In this document: piece by piece, positions 6,632 through 12,913 of the stretch
How positions within the stretch are numbered: the stretch's first letter is position 1
Layout of the letters: each line of letters opens with the position of its first letter
Assembly: GCA_001643535.1 (NCBI GenBank)
Contig: LXTG01000104.1
Span: 1-12,913, forward strand
Direction: 5' to 3'
From: a candidate division NC10 bacterium SPGG6
GTDB taxonomy: Bacteria; Methylomirabilota; Methylomirabilia; Methylomirabilales; CSP1-5
DNA length: 12,913 bases
Program-made: the position numbers and the translations under genes
Notes under the pieces: model-generated
What the model was told of the DNA's origin: nothing
Databases searched by the model: none
The model's input: only the letters and a program-made list of their open reading frames with translations

Positions 6632-7909
6632 TCCCACCATCCGGTCGAGAGCCTTTTTGCCGATGTCGTTTCGATAATGGACTCCCTCCCAGTAGATCTT
6701 CTTGACGCCCTGGTACGCGGTGGCAATGGCCTGCCGGATGTCCTTGCCGATGCCGGTGACGTTGAGGACGCGGCCCCCATCCGTGACCACCTTGCCGTTT
6801 TTCAGAGTGGTACCCGCGTGAAAGATCACCACCCCGGGGACGCTGGCTGCCTCATCGAGCCCCGAGATCACCTTTCCCTTCTCGTACTGGCCAGGGTACC
6901 CCCCCGAGGCCATCACCACACAGACCGTCGGTTCGGACCGCCACTCAATTGTCGCTTCGTGGAGACGTTCCGCGATCACCGCCTCCAGGACCGGGATCAG
7001 GTCTGAGCCCATGCGGACCACAAGAGGCTGCGCCTCCGGATCACCAAAACGGGCATTGAACTCCAAGACCCTCGGTTCTCCATCCTTGATCATCAGTCCC
7101 GCATACAGGACTCCCTTGTACGGGTGGCCTTCTGCCGCCATTCCCCGGACGGCAGGGAGCATGACGCGTTCCATGATCTTTTGGTGAACCGCGTCGGTGA
7201 CCACGGGGGCGGGAGAGTATGCCCCCATCCCCCCGGTATTGGGTCCCTGGTCGTGGTCGTAGATCGGTTTGTGATCCTGAGACGAGGCCATGGGTAGGAC
7301 CGTCTTGCCATCGGTAAAGGCGAGAAAGGAAGCCTCCTCACCGGTGAGATACTCTTCAATGACCACCTGCGCTCCCGCGTCGCCAAAGACCCGCTCTTCC
7401 ATGATCATGCCGATAGCCTCATGGGCCGCCTCAAGGGTCGGGCAGACGATGGCCCCTTTGCCGGCAGCCAGACCGTCAGCTTTGACCACGATGGGTGCCC
7501 CGACCTTCTCCAGATAGGCCCTGGCCTTTTTCGGGTCATCGAGGACTTCATAATCACCGCTGGGGATTCGGTATTTTCGCATCAGGTTCTTGGCGAAGCT
7601 CTTGCTCCCCTCGATCATGGCTGCGTCCCGGCGGGCGCCAAAAATCTTGAGGCCTCGGGATTCGAATTCGTCCACGATCCCGAGGGTCAGGGGGACCTCT
7701 GGACCCACCAGGGTGAGGTCGATCCTCTCCTGAAGGGCAAACTCCACCAGGCTGGCGATCTCGGTGACTCCGATACTGATACAGGTGGCGATTTGGGCCA
7801 TCCCGGCGTTACCCGGGGCAGCATAGAGGAGGGGATTTTGCGGGCTCTGGGCAAGCTTCCAGAGCAGGGAATGTTCCCTTCCCCCCGATCCGACCATCAG
7901 GATCTTCAT
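6629..7909 (-). CDS. purD: Phosphoribosylamine-glycine ligase (GAR synthetase)
   Basis: ATP-grasp enzyme joining phosphoribosylamine and glycine, step two of purine synthesis, cytosolic. 426 residues, full length. Marks in order: N-terminal GSGGREH (7-13), LVGPEVPL (67-74), the ATP-grasp loop KADGLAAGKG (143-152), GPNTGGMGAYSP (221-232), and the metal/ATP-binding EFNARFGDPEAQ (282-293), then the C-terminal PurD domain. Start ATG 7909 has GGAGG and GAGGTGAG close upstream, a strong ribosome site. Its stop codon is the last unit of a heptad tract. It lies between purH and purE on the same strand. Confidence 0.96.
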   Translation of the reverse strand: MKILMVGSGGREHSLLWKLAQSPQNPLLYAAPGNAGMAQIATCISIGVTEIASLVEFALQERIDLTLVGPEVPLTLGIVDEFESRGLKIFGARRDAAMIEGSKSFAKNLMRKYRIPSGDYEVLDDPKKARAYLEKVGAPIVVKADGLAAGKGAIVCPTLEAAHEAIGMIMEERVFGDAGAQVVIEEYLTGEEASFLAFTDGKTVLPMASSQDHKPIYDHDQGPNTGGMGAYSPAPVVTDAVHQKIMERVMLPAVRGMAAEGHPYKGVLYAGLMIKDGEPRVLEFNARFGDPEAQPLVVRMGSDLIPVLEAVIAERLHEATIEWRSEPTVCVVMASGGYPGQYEKGKVISGLDEAASVPGVVIFHAGTTLKNGKVVTDGGRVLNVTGIGKDIRQAIATAYQGVKKIYWEGVHYRNDIGKKALDRMVG

Positions 7910-7926
7910 AGCTCACCTCCCTCCGA

Positions 7927-8028
7927 ATCGATGACCGACCACCGACGACCGACCCCGACCGTCGGGGTTCACAGTTCACGGCAGAACTAGGCCCTTATTA
8001 AACAGTGAACTGTCCACTGTGAACCGTG
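7927..8028. repeat. Heptad repeat tracts in the purH-purD gap, with hairpins
   Basis: Three related heptad blocks occupy the gap: ACCGACC, ACCGACG, ACCGACC (7934-7954); TTCACAG, TTCACGG (7968-7981); AACAGTG, AACTGTC, CACTGTG, AACCGTG (8001-8028). The last block begins just past the purH stop. A perfect hairpin CCCCGA/TCGGGG (7953-7967, 3-nt loop) and a 10-bp inverted repeat GGTTCACAGT (7966-7975) with ACTGTGAACC (8016-8025) overlap them. There is no T-run after the hairpin in the direction of transcription. GTCGGTCGTCGGT, seen on the minus strand here, is nearly the same as part of the tract at 1229-1244. Confidence 0.6.
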
Positions 8029-8035
8029 ACCTTGT

Positions 8036-9413
8036 TTAATGGCGGAAGTGGCGAATTCCAGTAAAGACCATGGCCATGCCGTGCTCCTCAGCCGCTTGGA
8101 TGACCTCGGGGTCGCGCACTGAACCCCCTGGTTGGATTACGGCAGTGGCACCCGAGGGCCTCCCACTCGGCAGGGGTCGGCTCCCGTTTGGTGACGACCG
8201 CGAGGGCAGTCTTATCTAGATCGGTGCGGTCTCTTTCCTGGAGCAGGAGGCCACCGGAGATTCGGCGCATATCCCAGGGGTCGGGAGGCAGTTGCCACTC
8301 TTCGGCCTGGATCCGCATGATCCGGAGGTTTGTTCGCAGCCGCAATACCTCCTTGGCCGCCTCAGTGTACTCGGGGGCAATGACGGCTTCGACAAAGGTG
8401 GACGCGATCTCTTTCGCCGTTGCCTCATCCACAATGCGGTTCAGTCCCACGACCCCGCCGTAAGCCGAGACCAGATCCGTACTGCGAGCGCGCTGATACA
8501 CGTCCACCAGCGGCTCTCCGATGGCGACCCCGCACGGGTTGCTGTGTTTGATGAGACAGGCCGCGGGCCCGGAGAACTCCAGAACGAGATGTAATGCGGC
8601 ATCCAGGTCTAAGAGATTACTGTATGAGAGGGCTTTCCCTTGCAATTGCTCTGCGTTGGCCAGGCAGGGTCCCTTGGTCCTCGACCCTCGGTAGAGTGCC
8701 CCCTGCTGATGCGGGTTCTCCCCGTATCGGAGAGGCTGGACTTTTTCCAGGCCCCACGCAAGAAAGGGAGGAAAGGGTTGAGGCCATTGAGTCATAAGGG
8801 ATGCTTCGGTAGCGCTCACCGCGCTCAAGAAGGTCGCGATGGCTCCCTCGTAGCGGGTCGTGAGCTGGAACGCCTCTTGGGCTAGGCGAAGACGGGTTTT
8901 CAGGGAAATTCCGCCGTGCTGGCGAATCTCCCGGAGGATCTCGGGGTACTGTCCAGGATGGGTGAGGATTACGACGCACTCGAGGTTCTTGGCCGCCGAC
9001 CGGATCAGGGCAGGTCCCCCGATGTCGATTTGCTCGATGGCCCGAGAGAGGTCCAGCGTCTCCTCTTCGATCGTAGCCTCGAACGGGTAAAGGTTGACAG
9101 CGACGAGATCGATGGGGGAGATGCGTCGCTGTTCCAGTTGCGACTGGTGTTCTGGATCTCTGCGGCTTGCCAGAATGGCCGCGTGAATCGCAGGGTGGAG
9201 GGTCTTGACGCGGCCTTCCAACATCTCGGGGTAGCCGGTCACCTCTGCCACGTCGGTGACCTTTATTTCCGCAGTCCGGAGATGTTCGGCCGTTTTTCCG
9301 GTGGAGATCAACGCAACGCCGAACTCGACCAATCCCTTGGCGAACTCGGCAATTCCCGCCTTGTCCGAGACGCTCAAGAGGGCCCGCTGGACGTGGATCA
9401 ATCCTGTCTCCAT
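8036..9413 (-). pseudogene. purH: Bifunctional AICAR formyltransferase/IMP cyclohydrolase with internal deletion and frameshift
   Basis: PurH does the last two steps to IMP. The IMP cyclohydrolase domain (about 1-200) is intact: LLSVSDKAG (12-20), ISTGKTAEHL (36-45), EMLEGRVKTLHP (63-74), NLYPFE, IDIGGPALIRSAAKN (129-143). The transformylase domain has RYGENPHQQ (229-237), LSYSNLLDLDAAL (262-274) and catalytic KHSNPCG (289-295). After PTPAEWEAL (420) the frame runs into nonsense and stops at 8088. Another frame then gives a perfect C-terminus, GATAVIQPGG to GIRHFRH, ending at TAA 8036-8038. The conserved stretch normally between (the KSNAIV, GIGAGQMSR and SDAFFPFPD region, about 80 codons) is missing; junction near 8150-8162. 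ATG 9413 is preferred to the upstream TTG 9440. Real lesion or assembly gap is unresolved. Confidence 0.85.
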
Positions 9414-9444
9414 CCTCTGCCCGTCACCCAGGCTACTCAAATCT

Positions 9445-10113
9445 CTAGGGGTGAATGTATCCCCACCCCTCTCTCACGGCCCGATCGTCCTCGCTTCCCT
9501 TACAGAAGACGTGGCGTCCTTCGATGTAGAGTCGCTGTTCGGCGTAAAGCTGGATCGCCCGGGGATAGATCTGATGTTCGTATTTCAGGATCCGGGCGGC
9601 GAGGGTTTCCTCGGTTTCGTCGTCAAAGACCGGGACCACTGCCTGGATGATGATGGGCCCGGTGTCAACACCCTCATCGGCAAAATGGACGGTGCAGCCA
9701 GAGAACTTCACTCCGTGTTGAAGGCCCTTGCGCTGAACGTGAAGTCCCGGGAAAGACGGAAGGAGGGCGGGGTGGATGTTCATAATCCGGTTGCGAAAGC
9801 GGTGGATGAAGCCGGGGGTTAAGACCCGCATGTAACCGGCCAGGCAAAGCAACTCTACCTGGTGCTCCGTTAAGATCGAAATCAGTCTCTCGTCGAAGGC
9901 CTCCCGGCTTCCAGAGGCTTTGGGGTCGACAAAAACGGGGGGGATTCCATGCCGACGGGCTCGCTCTAAGGCATAGGCATCTGCCACGTCACTGATCACG
10001 ACGACGACGGCTGCGTCGAGCTTTCCCGCCTCGGTTGCGTCAATGATTGCTTGGAGGTTCGAGCCGCGGCCCGATACGAGGACGCCGACCCGCAGCTTAT
10101 CCGCGCTTGACAT
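9445..10113 (-). CDS. purN: Phosphoribosylglycinamide formyltransferase (GART)
   Basis: Transfers a formyl group from 10-formyl-tetrahydrofolate to GAR, step three of purine synthesis; cytosolic. 222 residues, normal length. Visible: phosphate loop SGRGSN (14-19), AGYMRVLTP (92-100), catalytic NIHPALLPSFPG (112-123) with N112 and H114, and GCTVHFADEGVDTGPII (139-155) with catalytic D150; these match N106, H108 and D144 of the E. coli enzyme with a constant offset. ATG 10113 has GGAGGAG 5 nt upstream, the strongest site in the cluster. It is the first gene of the minus-strand run; purH begins 31 nt after its stop. It is divergent from the Rrf2 gene. Confidence 0.96.
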   Translation of the reverse strand: MSSADKLRVGVLVSGRGSNLQAIIDATEAGKLDAAVVVVISDVADAYALERARRHGIPPVFVDPKASGSREAFDERLISILTEHQVELLCLAGYMRVLTPGFIHRFRNRIMNIHPALLPSFPGLHVQRKGLQHGVKFSGCTVHFADEGVDTGPIIIQAVVPVFDDETEETLAARILKYEHQIYPRAIQLYAEQRLYIEGRHVFCKGSEDDRAVREGWGYIHP

Positions 10114-10148
10114 GTCATCTCCTCCAGCCTGAATCTAACAGAGCGGGT

Positions 10149-10162
10149 CTTGCCCAGGCAAG
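10149..10162. promoter_or_regulatory. 14-bp palindrome upstream of purN
   Basis: CTTGCC-CA-GGCAAG is a perfect dyad with a 2-bp centre, 36 bp before the purN start. It could be an operator for a dimeric repressor of the purine cluster or the stem of a small leader hairpin. No regulator that would match it is in the window. Confidence 0.35.
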
Positions 10163-10166
10163 GTAT

Positions 10167-10188
10167 TTTCCCGTCGGGTGACGGGAAA
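10167..10188. promoter_or_regulatory. 9-bp perfect stem-loop in the purN leader
   Basis: TTTCCCGTC (10167-10175) pairs perfectly with GACGGGAAA (10180-10188) around a 4-nt loop. Read toward purN it is followed by ATACCTT, a poor T-run, so it is at most a weak terminator or attenuator. It lies between the long rod-like element and the palindrome at 10149, in the expected 5' leader of the purine transcript. Confidence 0.4.
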
Positions 10189-10238
10189 GGATTCGGTATA
10201 AATCCGGCCTACTTTGGGTGCCTGGGTCCTCTTGGCAG

Positions 10239-10393
10239 CCTGCTCGGCAACGGCGATTAGGGATCCGCAACGGTGGCAGGGGGCTTGGGAGAGGGACTCC
10301 TGGTTCCTCTACGCCGCAGGGCCCACTGCCGAACTGAGACCAGTCGCTAGCATTTCCATCGGCTTTCGGATCCTTCGACCGGTGCCGATCAGG
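10239..10393. ncRNA. Candidate long rod-like structured RNA or large imperfect inverted repeat
   Basis: Two arms of almost 30 nt (10239-10267 and 10367-10393) pair with few interruptions. CCTGCTCGGCA and ACGGCGA at the start of one arm match TCGACCGGT and GCCGATCAGG in the other, and GGATCCG pairs fully with CGGATCC. Inside, GGCAGGGGGC (10275-10284) pairs with GCCCACTGCC (10321-10330) with one mismatch, capped by AGAGG/CCTCT (10290-10310). An asymmetric loop of about 36 nt (10331-10366) separates the outer and inner stems. Length and rod-with-bulge shape recall 6S RNA, which is found beside purine or folate genes in some bacteria, but I see no sequence that proves it, and the strand is undecided. 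No ORF here looks real. Confidence 0.35.
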
Positions 10394-10658
10394 GTGGGTC
10401 CTCGAACAGGCGGAGGTTCGTTTCCTGTTTGAGGGAGGGAGATCTCTCTCCCCGTGCGCTTCAGCATCTAAAGGGTTTTATAAGAAGTATTGCTCTAATA
10501 GGCTGACAAATAAGGGGAAAACTCACAACGCTTAGTGGCTCCAATGACAGAAGGAACGTTAGGCCATATACTGCTCGATTCCGCTCAGGATGGGGAGGGG
10601 ATCAGGGTTTAGGGAGGAAGGGGGTTTCGTCAATCCTAAAGGGAGGGTGAAAAAAGTC
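10394..10658. other. Gene-less divergent intergenic DNA
   Basis: Between the rod-like element and the Rrf2 promoter I see no gene. It contains a hairpin CGAACAGG/CCTGTTTG (10402-10431), a GGGAG-rich near-palindrome around GAGATCTC (10433-10452), an A+T-rich patch (10470-10520) that includes TATAAA on the minus strand (10482-10477), a possible -10 box for the purine cluster without a well-spaced -35, and a purine-rich stretch (10586-10650). Starts for both divergent transcripts probably lie here. Confidence 0.4.
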
Positions 10659-10687
10659 TTGACAAAGGATGATGTGCTTGGTAAAAG
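10659..10687 (+). promoter_or_regulatory. Sigma-70-type promoter of the Rrf2 gene
   Basis: A perfect -35 box TTGACA (10659-10664), a 17-bp spacer and TAAAAG (10682-10687, four of six matches to TATAAT) lie about 50 bp before the Rrf2 start. CTTGACA (10658-10664) is repeated in inverted form as TGTCAAG (10708-10714), so a regulator could bind both the -35 box and the early leader. Autoregulation by the Rrf2 protein is plausible but not shown. Confidence 0.6.
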
Positions 10688-10736
10688 ACGAGTAAGCCGA
10701 TAAACAATGTCAAGATCAGTGTAAGGTACGGCCAGC

Positions 10737-11186
10737 ATGAAGATTTCGACAAAAGGGGATTACGCGACCAGGGCATTGCAGGAACTCTCGATGCACTACA
10801 ACGAGGGTCCGCTCCGCATCCAGGAGATTGCCCAGCGGCAAGATATCCCAGTCAGATATCTCGAACAGCTCCTTCTTATCTTGAAGCGGGCTGGATATCT
10901 CGAGAGTAAGCGAGGGGTGAGGGGAGGCTATTACCTCGCGAAATCTCCTCACCTGATTACGCTGGGAGAGATCATCCGATTGATGGAAGGTTCCCCTGCC
11001 CCCATTTTCTGCGTCGATCCCTCAAGCCAAGAGAAATGCACGGTGGAAAAAATCTGCGGGTTCCAAGGCATTTGGGTGGAAATTAGGGACACCATTGCTC
11101 ATATATTGGATAATGTCACTTTCGAGGAAATCGGTCGCCGTGCACGGTTGAGGATTGCATCGAAGAGTGTAAGCTACCACATCTAA
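10737..11186 (+). CDS. Rrf2-family transcriptional regulator with a likely Fe-S cluster
   Basis: 149-residue DNA-binding protein of the Rrf2 family (IscR, NsrR, CymR relatives). The family start MKISTKGDYATRAL is followed by the winged helix-turn-helix (IQEIAQRQDIPVRYLEQLLLILKRAG, wing SKRGVRGGYYLA) and a dimerisation helix. Three cysteines at 92, 101 and 107 sit where IscR and NsrR bind an Fe-S cluster; CymR-type cysteine regulators lack them. So it may sense Fe-S, redox or NO state. It is the first gene ahead of cysK and the sulfur carrier-E1 fusion, pointing to control of sulfur assimilation. ATG 10737 is preceded by TAAGG at 10 nt. A TTGACA promoter lies upstream. The C-terminal end (ASKSVSYHI) is unremarkable. 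Confidence 0.9.
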   Translation: MKISTKGDYATRALQELSMHYNEGPLRIQEIAQRQDIPVRYLEQLLLILKRAGYLESKRGVRGGYYLAKSPHLITLGEIIRLMEGSPAPIFCVDPSSQEKCTVEKICGFQGIWVEIRDTIAHILDNVTFEEIGRRARLRIASKSVSYHI

Positions 11187-11213
11187 GGTCGATGGCCGCT
11201 GGCCAACGACCTT

Positions 11214-11360
11214 GTTCAGAGTTCAGAGTTCAGGGTTCAGGGCAGCAAAATTGATTTTCAGGTTGTACACTATGAACTGGGAATGCCTACCGCGGTTGGC
11301 GGTCAGCTGAGGACCGGGAATGAAAGAGCTGGCTGCTGATAGCTGACGGCTGACAGCGGG
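11214..11360. repeat. Heptad repeat tracts between rrf2 and cysK
   Basis: Four perfect-register units of GTTCAGR lie at 11214-11241. After about 50 bp of unrelated sequence come GCGGTTG, GCGGTCA, GCTGAGG (around 11292-11312), then CTGCTGA, TAGCTGA, CGGCTGA, CAGCGGG (11333-11360), ending 6 bp before the cysK start codon. The GCTGA units match those at 1194-1221 and the GTTCA units match the purH-purD gap. No promoter or terminator is clear inside. Confidence 0.6.
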
Positions 11361-11366
11361 TAAGAC

Positions 11367-12293
11367 ATGGGGTCACGGATTCCTCGGCTAGCAAAGAATG
11401 TACTGGATCTCATTGGGGACACCCCCTTGGTGGAGCTTCCCAAGCTCTCTCCCCGGAATGGGGCTACCATCTTGGCAAAAATGGAATCGCTAAATCCGGC
11501 CGGGAGTGTCAAGGACCGGATCGCCTGGGCCATGATTGAGGAGGCGGAACAGCAGGGAAGGCTCGGACCGGGAGCAACCATCGTGGAGCCGACTTCCGGT
11601 AACACCGGGATCGGGCTAGCCATGGTGGCGGCGGTGAAGGGATACCGGCTGATCCTGACGATGCCCGACGATATGAGTCTCGAGCGCAGGACACTGCTGC
11701 AGCGGTTCGGAGCGGAGGTGATCTTGACCCCAGCCATCGAGGGGATGACTGGTGCCGTCTTTGCGGCGGAGGAGCTTTGCCGGGAAAGTCCTGACTACTT
11801 CATGCCCCAGCAGTTTATCAATCCAGCGAATCCAGAGATCCACCGCCAGACCACCGCCCGGGAGATCCTGGAGGTGACCGAAGGCCGGATTGATGCCTTT
11901 GTCGCGGGGGTGGGGACCGGTGGAACCATCACTGGGGTTGGTGAGATTCTCAAAGCCAGGATCCCGGGTGTCAAGGTGATTGCGGTGGAGCCGGCGAGAT
12001 CGCCGGTTCTCCAGGGGGGGAAGGCTCGGCCCCATGCGATCCAGGGGATTGGGGCCAGCTTTGTCCCCGAGGTCCTCAACGTAGAAATCCTCGATGAGAT
12101 CATCGCGGTGAGCGACGAGGACGCGATCAAGATGACGGCCCGCCTGACCCGGGAAGAAGGACTCCTGGTCGGGGTCTCGGCCGGCGCCAATGTCTTCGCC
12201 GCCGTGAAGGTGGCCGGTGAGCTTGAAAAAGGGAAGATCGTCGTGACGATCCTGCCGGATACGGGGGAGCGGTATCTCAGTGTGTCATTCTAA
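11367..12293 (+). CDS. cysK: Cysteine synthase (O-acetylserine sulfhydrylase family, PLP enzyme)
   Basis: Makes cysteine from an activated serine and a sulfur donor; cytosolic fold-type II PLP enzyme. 308 residues, typical length. Marks: NVLDLIGDTPLV (11-22), PLP lysine in NPAGSVKDRIA (43-53, Lys49), substrate loop TSGNTG (76-81), phosphate-binding GTGGTITG (183-190), HAIQGIGASFVP (223-234) and GVSAGAN (269-275). Sequence alone suggests CysK, but the sulfur carrier-E1 fusion starting 26 nt downstream suggests that it may take sulfur from a protein thiocarboxylate, as mycobacterial CysM does from CysO. Start ATG 11367 has only GGGTAAG upstream and directly abuts a heptad tract. It probably shares control with the Rrf2 gene. 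Confidence 0.93.
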   Translation: MGSRIPRLAKNVLDLIGDTPLVELPKLSPRNGATILAKMESLNPAGSVKDRIAWAMIEEAEQQGRLGPGATIVEPTSGNTGIGLAMVAAVKGYRLILTMPDDMSLERRTLLQRFGAEVILTPAIEGMTGAVFAAEELCRESPDYFMPQQFINPANPEIHRQTTAREILEVTEGRIDAFVAGVGTGGTITGVGEILKARIPGVKVIAVEPARSPVLQGGKARPHAIQGIGASFVPEVLNVEILDEIIAVSDEDAIKMTARLTREEGLLVGVSAGANVFAAVKVAGELEKGKIVVTILPDTGERYLSVSF

Positions 12294-12319
12294 GTTGTAC
12301 AAAGGAAAGGAGTTCGTTG

Positions 12320-12913
12320 ATGGGGGCCAAGGTCTACATTCCGACGCCGTTTCGAGCCCTTACCCGTAATCAGGCCACGGTAGAGGTCGAAGGAAAGACC
12401 ATCGTGGATCTCGTCGGGGCTCTCGACGCCGAGTATCCTGGGATTCGGGAGCGGGTCTTTAATGAAGAAGGAGAGATCCATCGACATATCAACATCTATG
12501 TGAACGACGTCGCCGTGGAGGACCTGAAGGGCAAGGACACGGCATTGGTGGATGGAGATGAGGTGGCCCTGATTCCGGCCATTGCTGGAGGGGCGATCCC
12601 TTTTAGCGAGGAGCAGATCAAGCGGTACAGCCGCCACATCATTCTTCCTGAGATTGGCGGGAAAGGGCAACGGAAGCTCCTCAACAGTAGCGCCCTCTTG
12701 GTCGGGGCCGGTGGCCTCGGGTGTCCTGCCGCCCTCTACCTGGCGGCGGCGGGGATCGGCAGGCTCGGGATCGTCGATTTCGATCATGTGGATCTCAGCA
12801 ACCTCCAGCGACAGATCCTTCACCACACCCACGACTTGGGGCGACCCAAGGTTCTCTCGGCGGTGGACAGCATCGGGGATATCAATCCGGATGTGAAGGT
12901 AGAGCCCCATCAG
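12320..12913 (+). CDS. Fused sulfur carrier (MoaD/ThiS/CysO) - E1-like adenylyltransferase (MoeB/ThiF), partial
   Basis: One open frame of 198 codons runs without a stop to the window edge. Residues 1-91 form a beta-grasp sulfur carrier: VYIPTPFRALTRNQATVEVE, HINIYVNDVAVEDL, DGDEVALIPAIAGG, with the diglycine at 90-91 that is normally the free C-terminus to be adenylated and thiocarboxylated. It continues directly as AIPFSEEQIKRYSRHIILPEIG and the E1 nucleotide loop LLVGAGGLGCPAALYLAAAG (126-145), then DFDHVDLSNLQRQIL (153-167). The second half is a MoeB/ThiF-type activating enzyme. Ribosome site GGAAAGGAG, about 8 nt before ATG 12320. Processing after GG would need a protease, or activation may occur by another route. 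The carrier resembles CysO more than MoaD given its cysK neighbour. The C-terminus is unseen. Confidence 0.88.
   Translation, partial: MGAKVYIPTPFRALTRNQATVEVEGKTIVDLVGALDAEYPGIRERVFNEEGEIHRHINIYVNDVAVEDLKGKDTALVDGDEVALIPAIAGGAIPFSEEQIKRYSRHIILPEIGGKGQRKLLNSSALLVGAGGLGCPAALYLAAAGIGRLGIVDFDHVDLSNLQRQILHHTHDLGRPKVLSAVDSIGDINPDVKVEPHQ

Noticed and set aside
10180..10345. Cobalamin riboswitch on the plus strand (GGGAA, AAATCCGG, CCGCAAC, CCACTG)
   Set aside because: Words occur in about the right order but spacing and the B12 box do not fit, and the nearest plus gene is an Rrf2 regulator 390 bp away.
10214..10432. 72-codon plus-strand ORF
   Set aside because: No ribosome site, low-complexity composition, and it overlaps the rod-like structure.
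10477..10509. TTGTCA and TATAAA on the minus strand as a purN promoter
   Set aside because: The spacer is 21 bp, too long for a confident sigma-70 call.
10558..10564. GTTAGGC, an attC right-core word
   Set aside because: No complementary left core or paired arms within 150 bp.
11214..11241. CRISPR array
   Set aside because: Units are 7 bp with no spacers; no cas genes.

Overview
The window is GC-rich chromosomal DNA from a bacterium, probably an uncultured lineage. The coding style, the small exported helical protein, the Sec-decoding trait and the repeat-filled gene gaps would fit a relative of NC10/Methylomirabilota or Rokubacteria, but that placement is inference only. No rRNA or tRNA gene is convincing. 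Nearly every gene has a recognisable core-metabolism family; the unusual content lies in gene architecture and in the DNA between genes.

Layout: (1) 1-514 has no protein gene. It holds an integron attC-like imperfect palindrome at the left edge, four back-to-back hairpins (156-269) and a good Rho-independent terminator (419-466). (2) 515-1168 (+) encodes a PrmA-like methyltransferase, convergent with (3) a quinone oxidoreductase (1244-2218, -). (4) Two small minus-strand genes follow (2370-2603, exported; 2702-2953, unknown). (5) From 10113 down to about 2702 a long minus-strand run reads purN, purH, purD, purE, selD, a broken metX-like gene, an MFS transporter and the 83-codon gene. Spacing is tight except for two gaps (purH-purD, purD-purE) filled by degenerate 7-bp tandem repeats. 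(6) 10114-10736 is a divergent regulatory region with palindromes and a roughly 155-bp rod-like inverted repeat. (7) On the plus strand, an Rrf2 regulator with three C-terminal cysteines is followed by cysK and by one open frame fusing a MoaD/ThiS/CysO-type sulfur carrier to a MoeB/ThiF-type E1 enzyme. This frame runs off the right edge.

How the genes work together: the left-pointing cluster supplies de novo purine synthesis steps (GAR formylation, GAR synthesis, AIR carboxylation chemistry, AICAR formylation/IMP cyclisation) and selenophosphate. SelD is itself read through an in-frame UGA at codon 19, with a good bacterial SECIS hairpin just downstream, so the true gene is 30 codons longer than a plain ORF call. 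The right-pointing cluster looks like Rrf2-controlled cysteine synthesis using a protein thiocarboxylate as sulfur donor.

Two genes of the purine cluster (purH and the metX-like gene) each lack an internal conserved block and change frame at the junction. Either both are real lesions or the assembly dropped sequence; for purH the second is quite possible because the gene should be essential. Degenerate heptad tracts at four gene boundaries, two of them running exactly into the stop codon of the neighbouring gene, are the most unusual non-coding signal.
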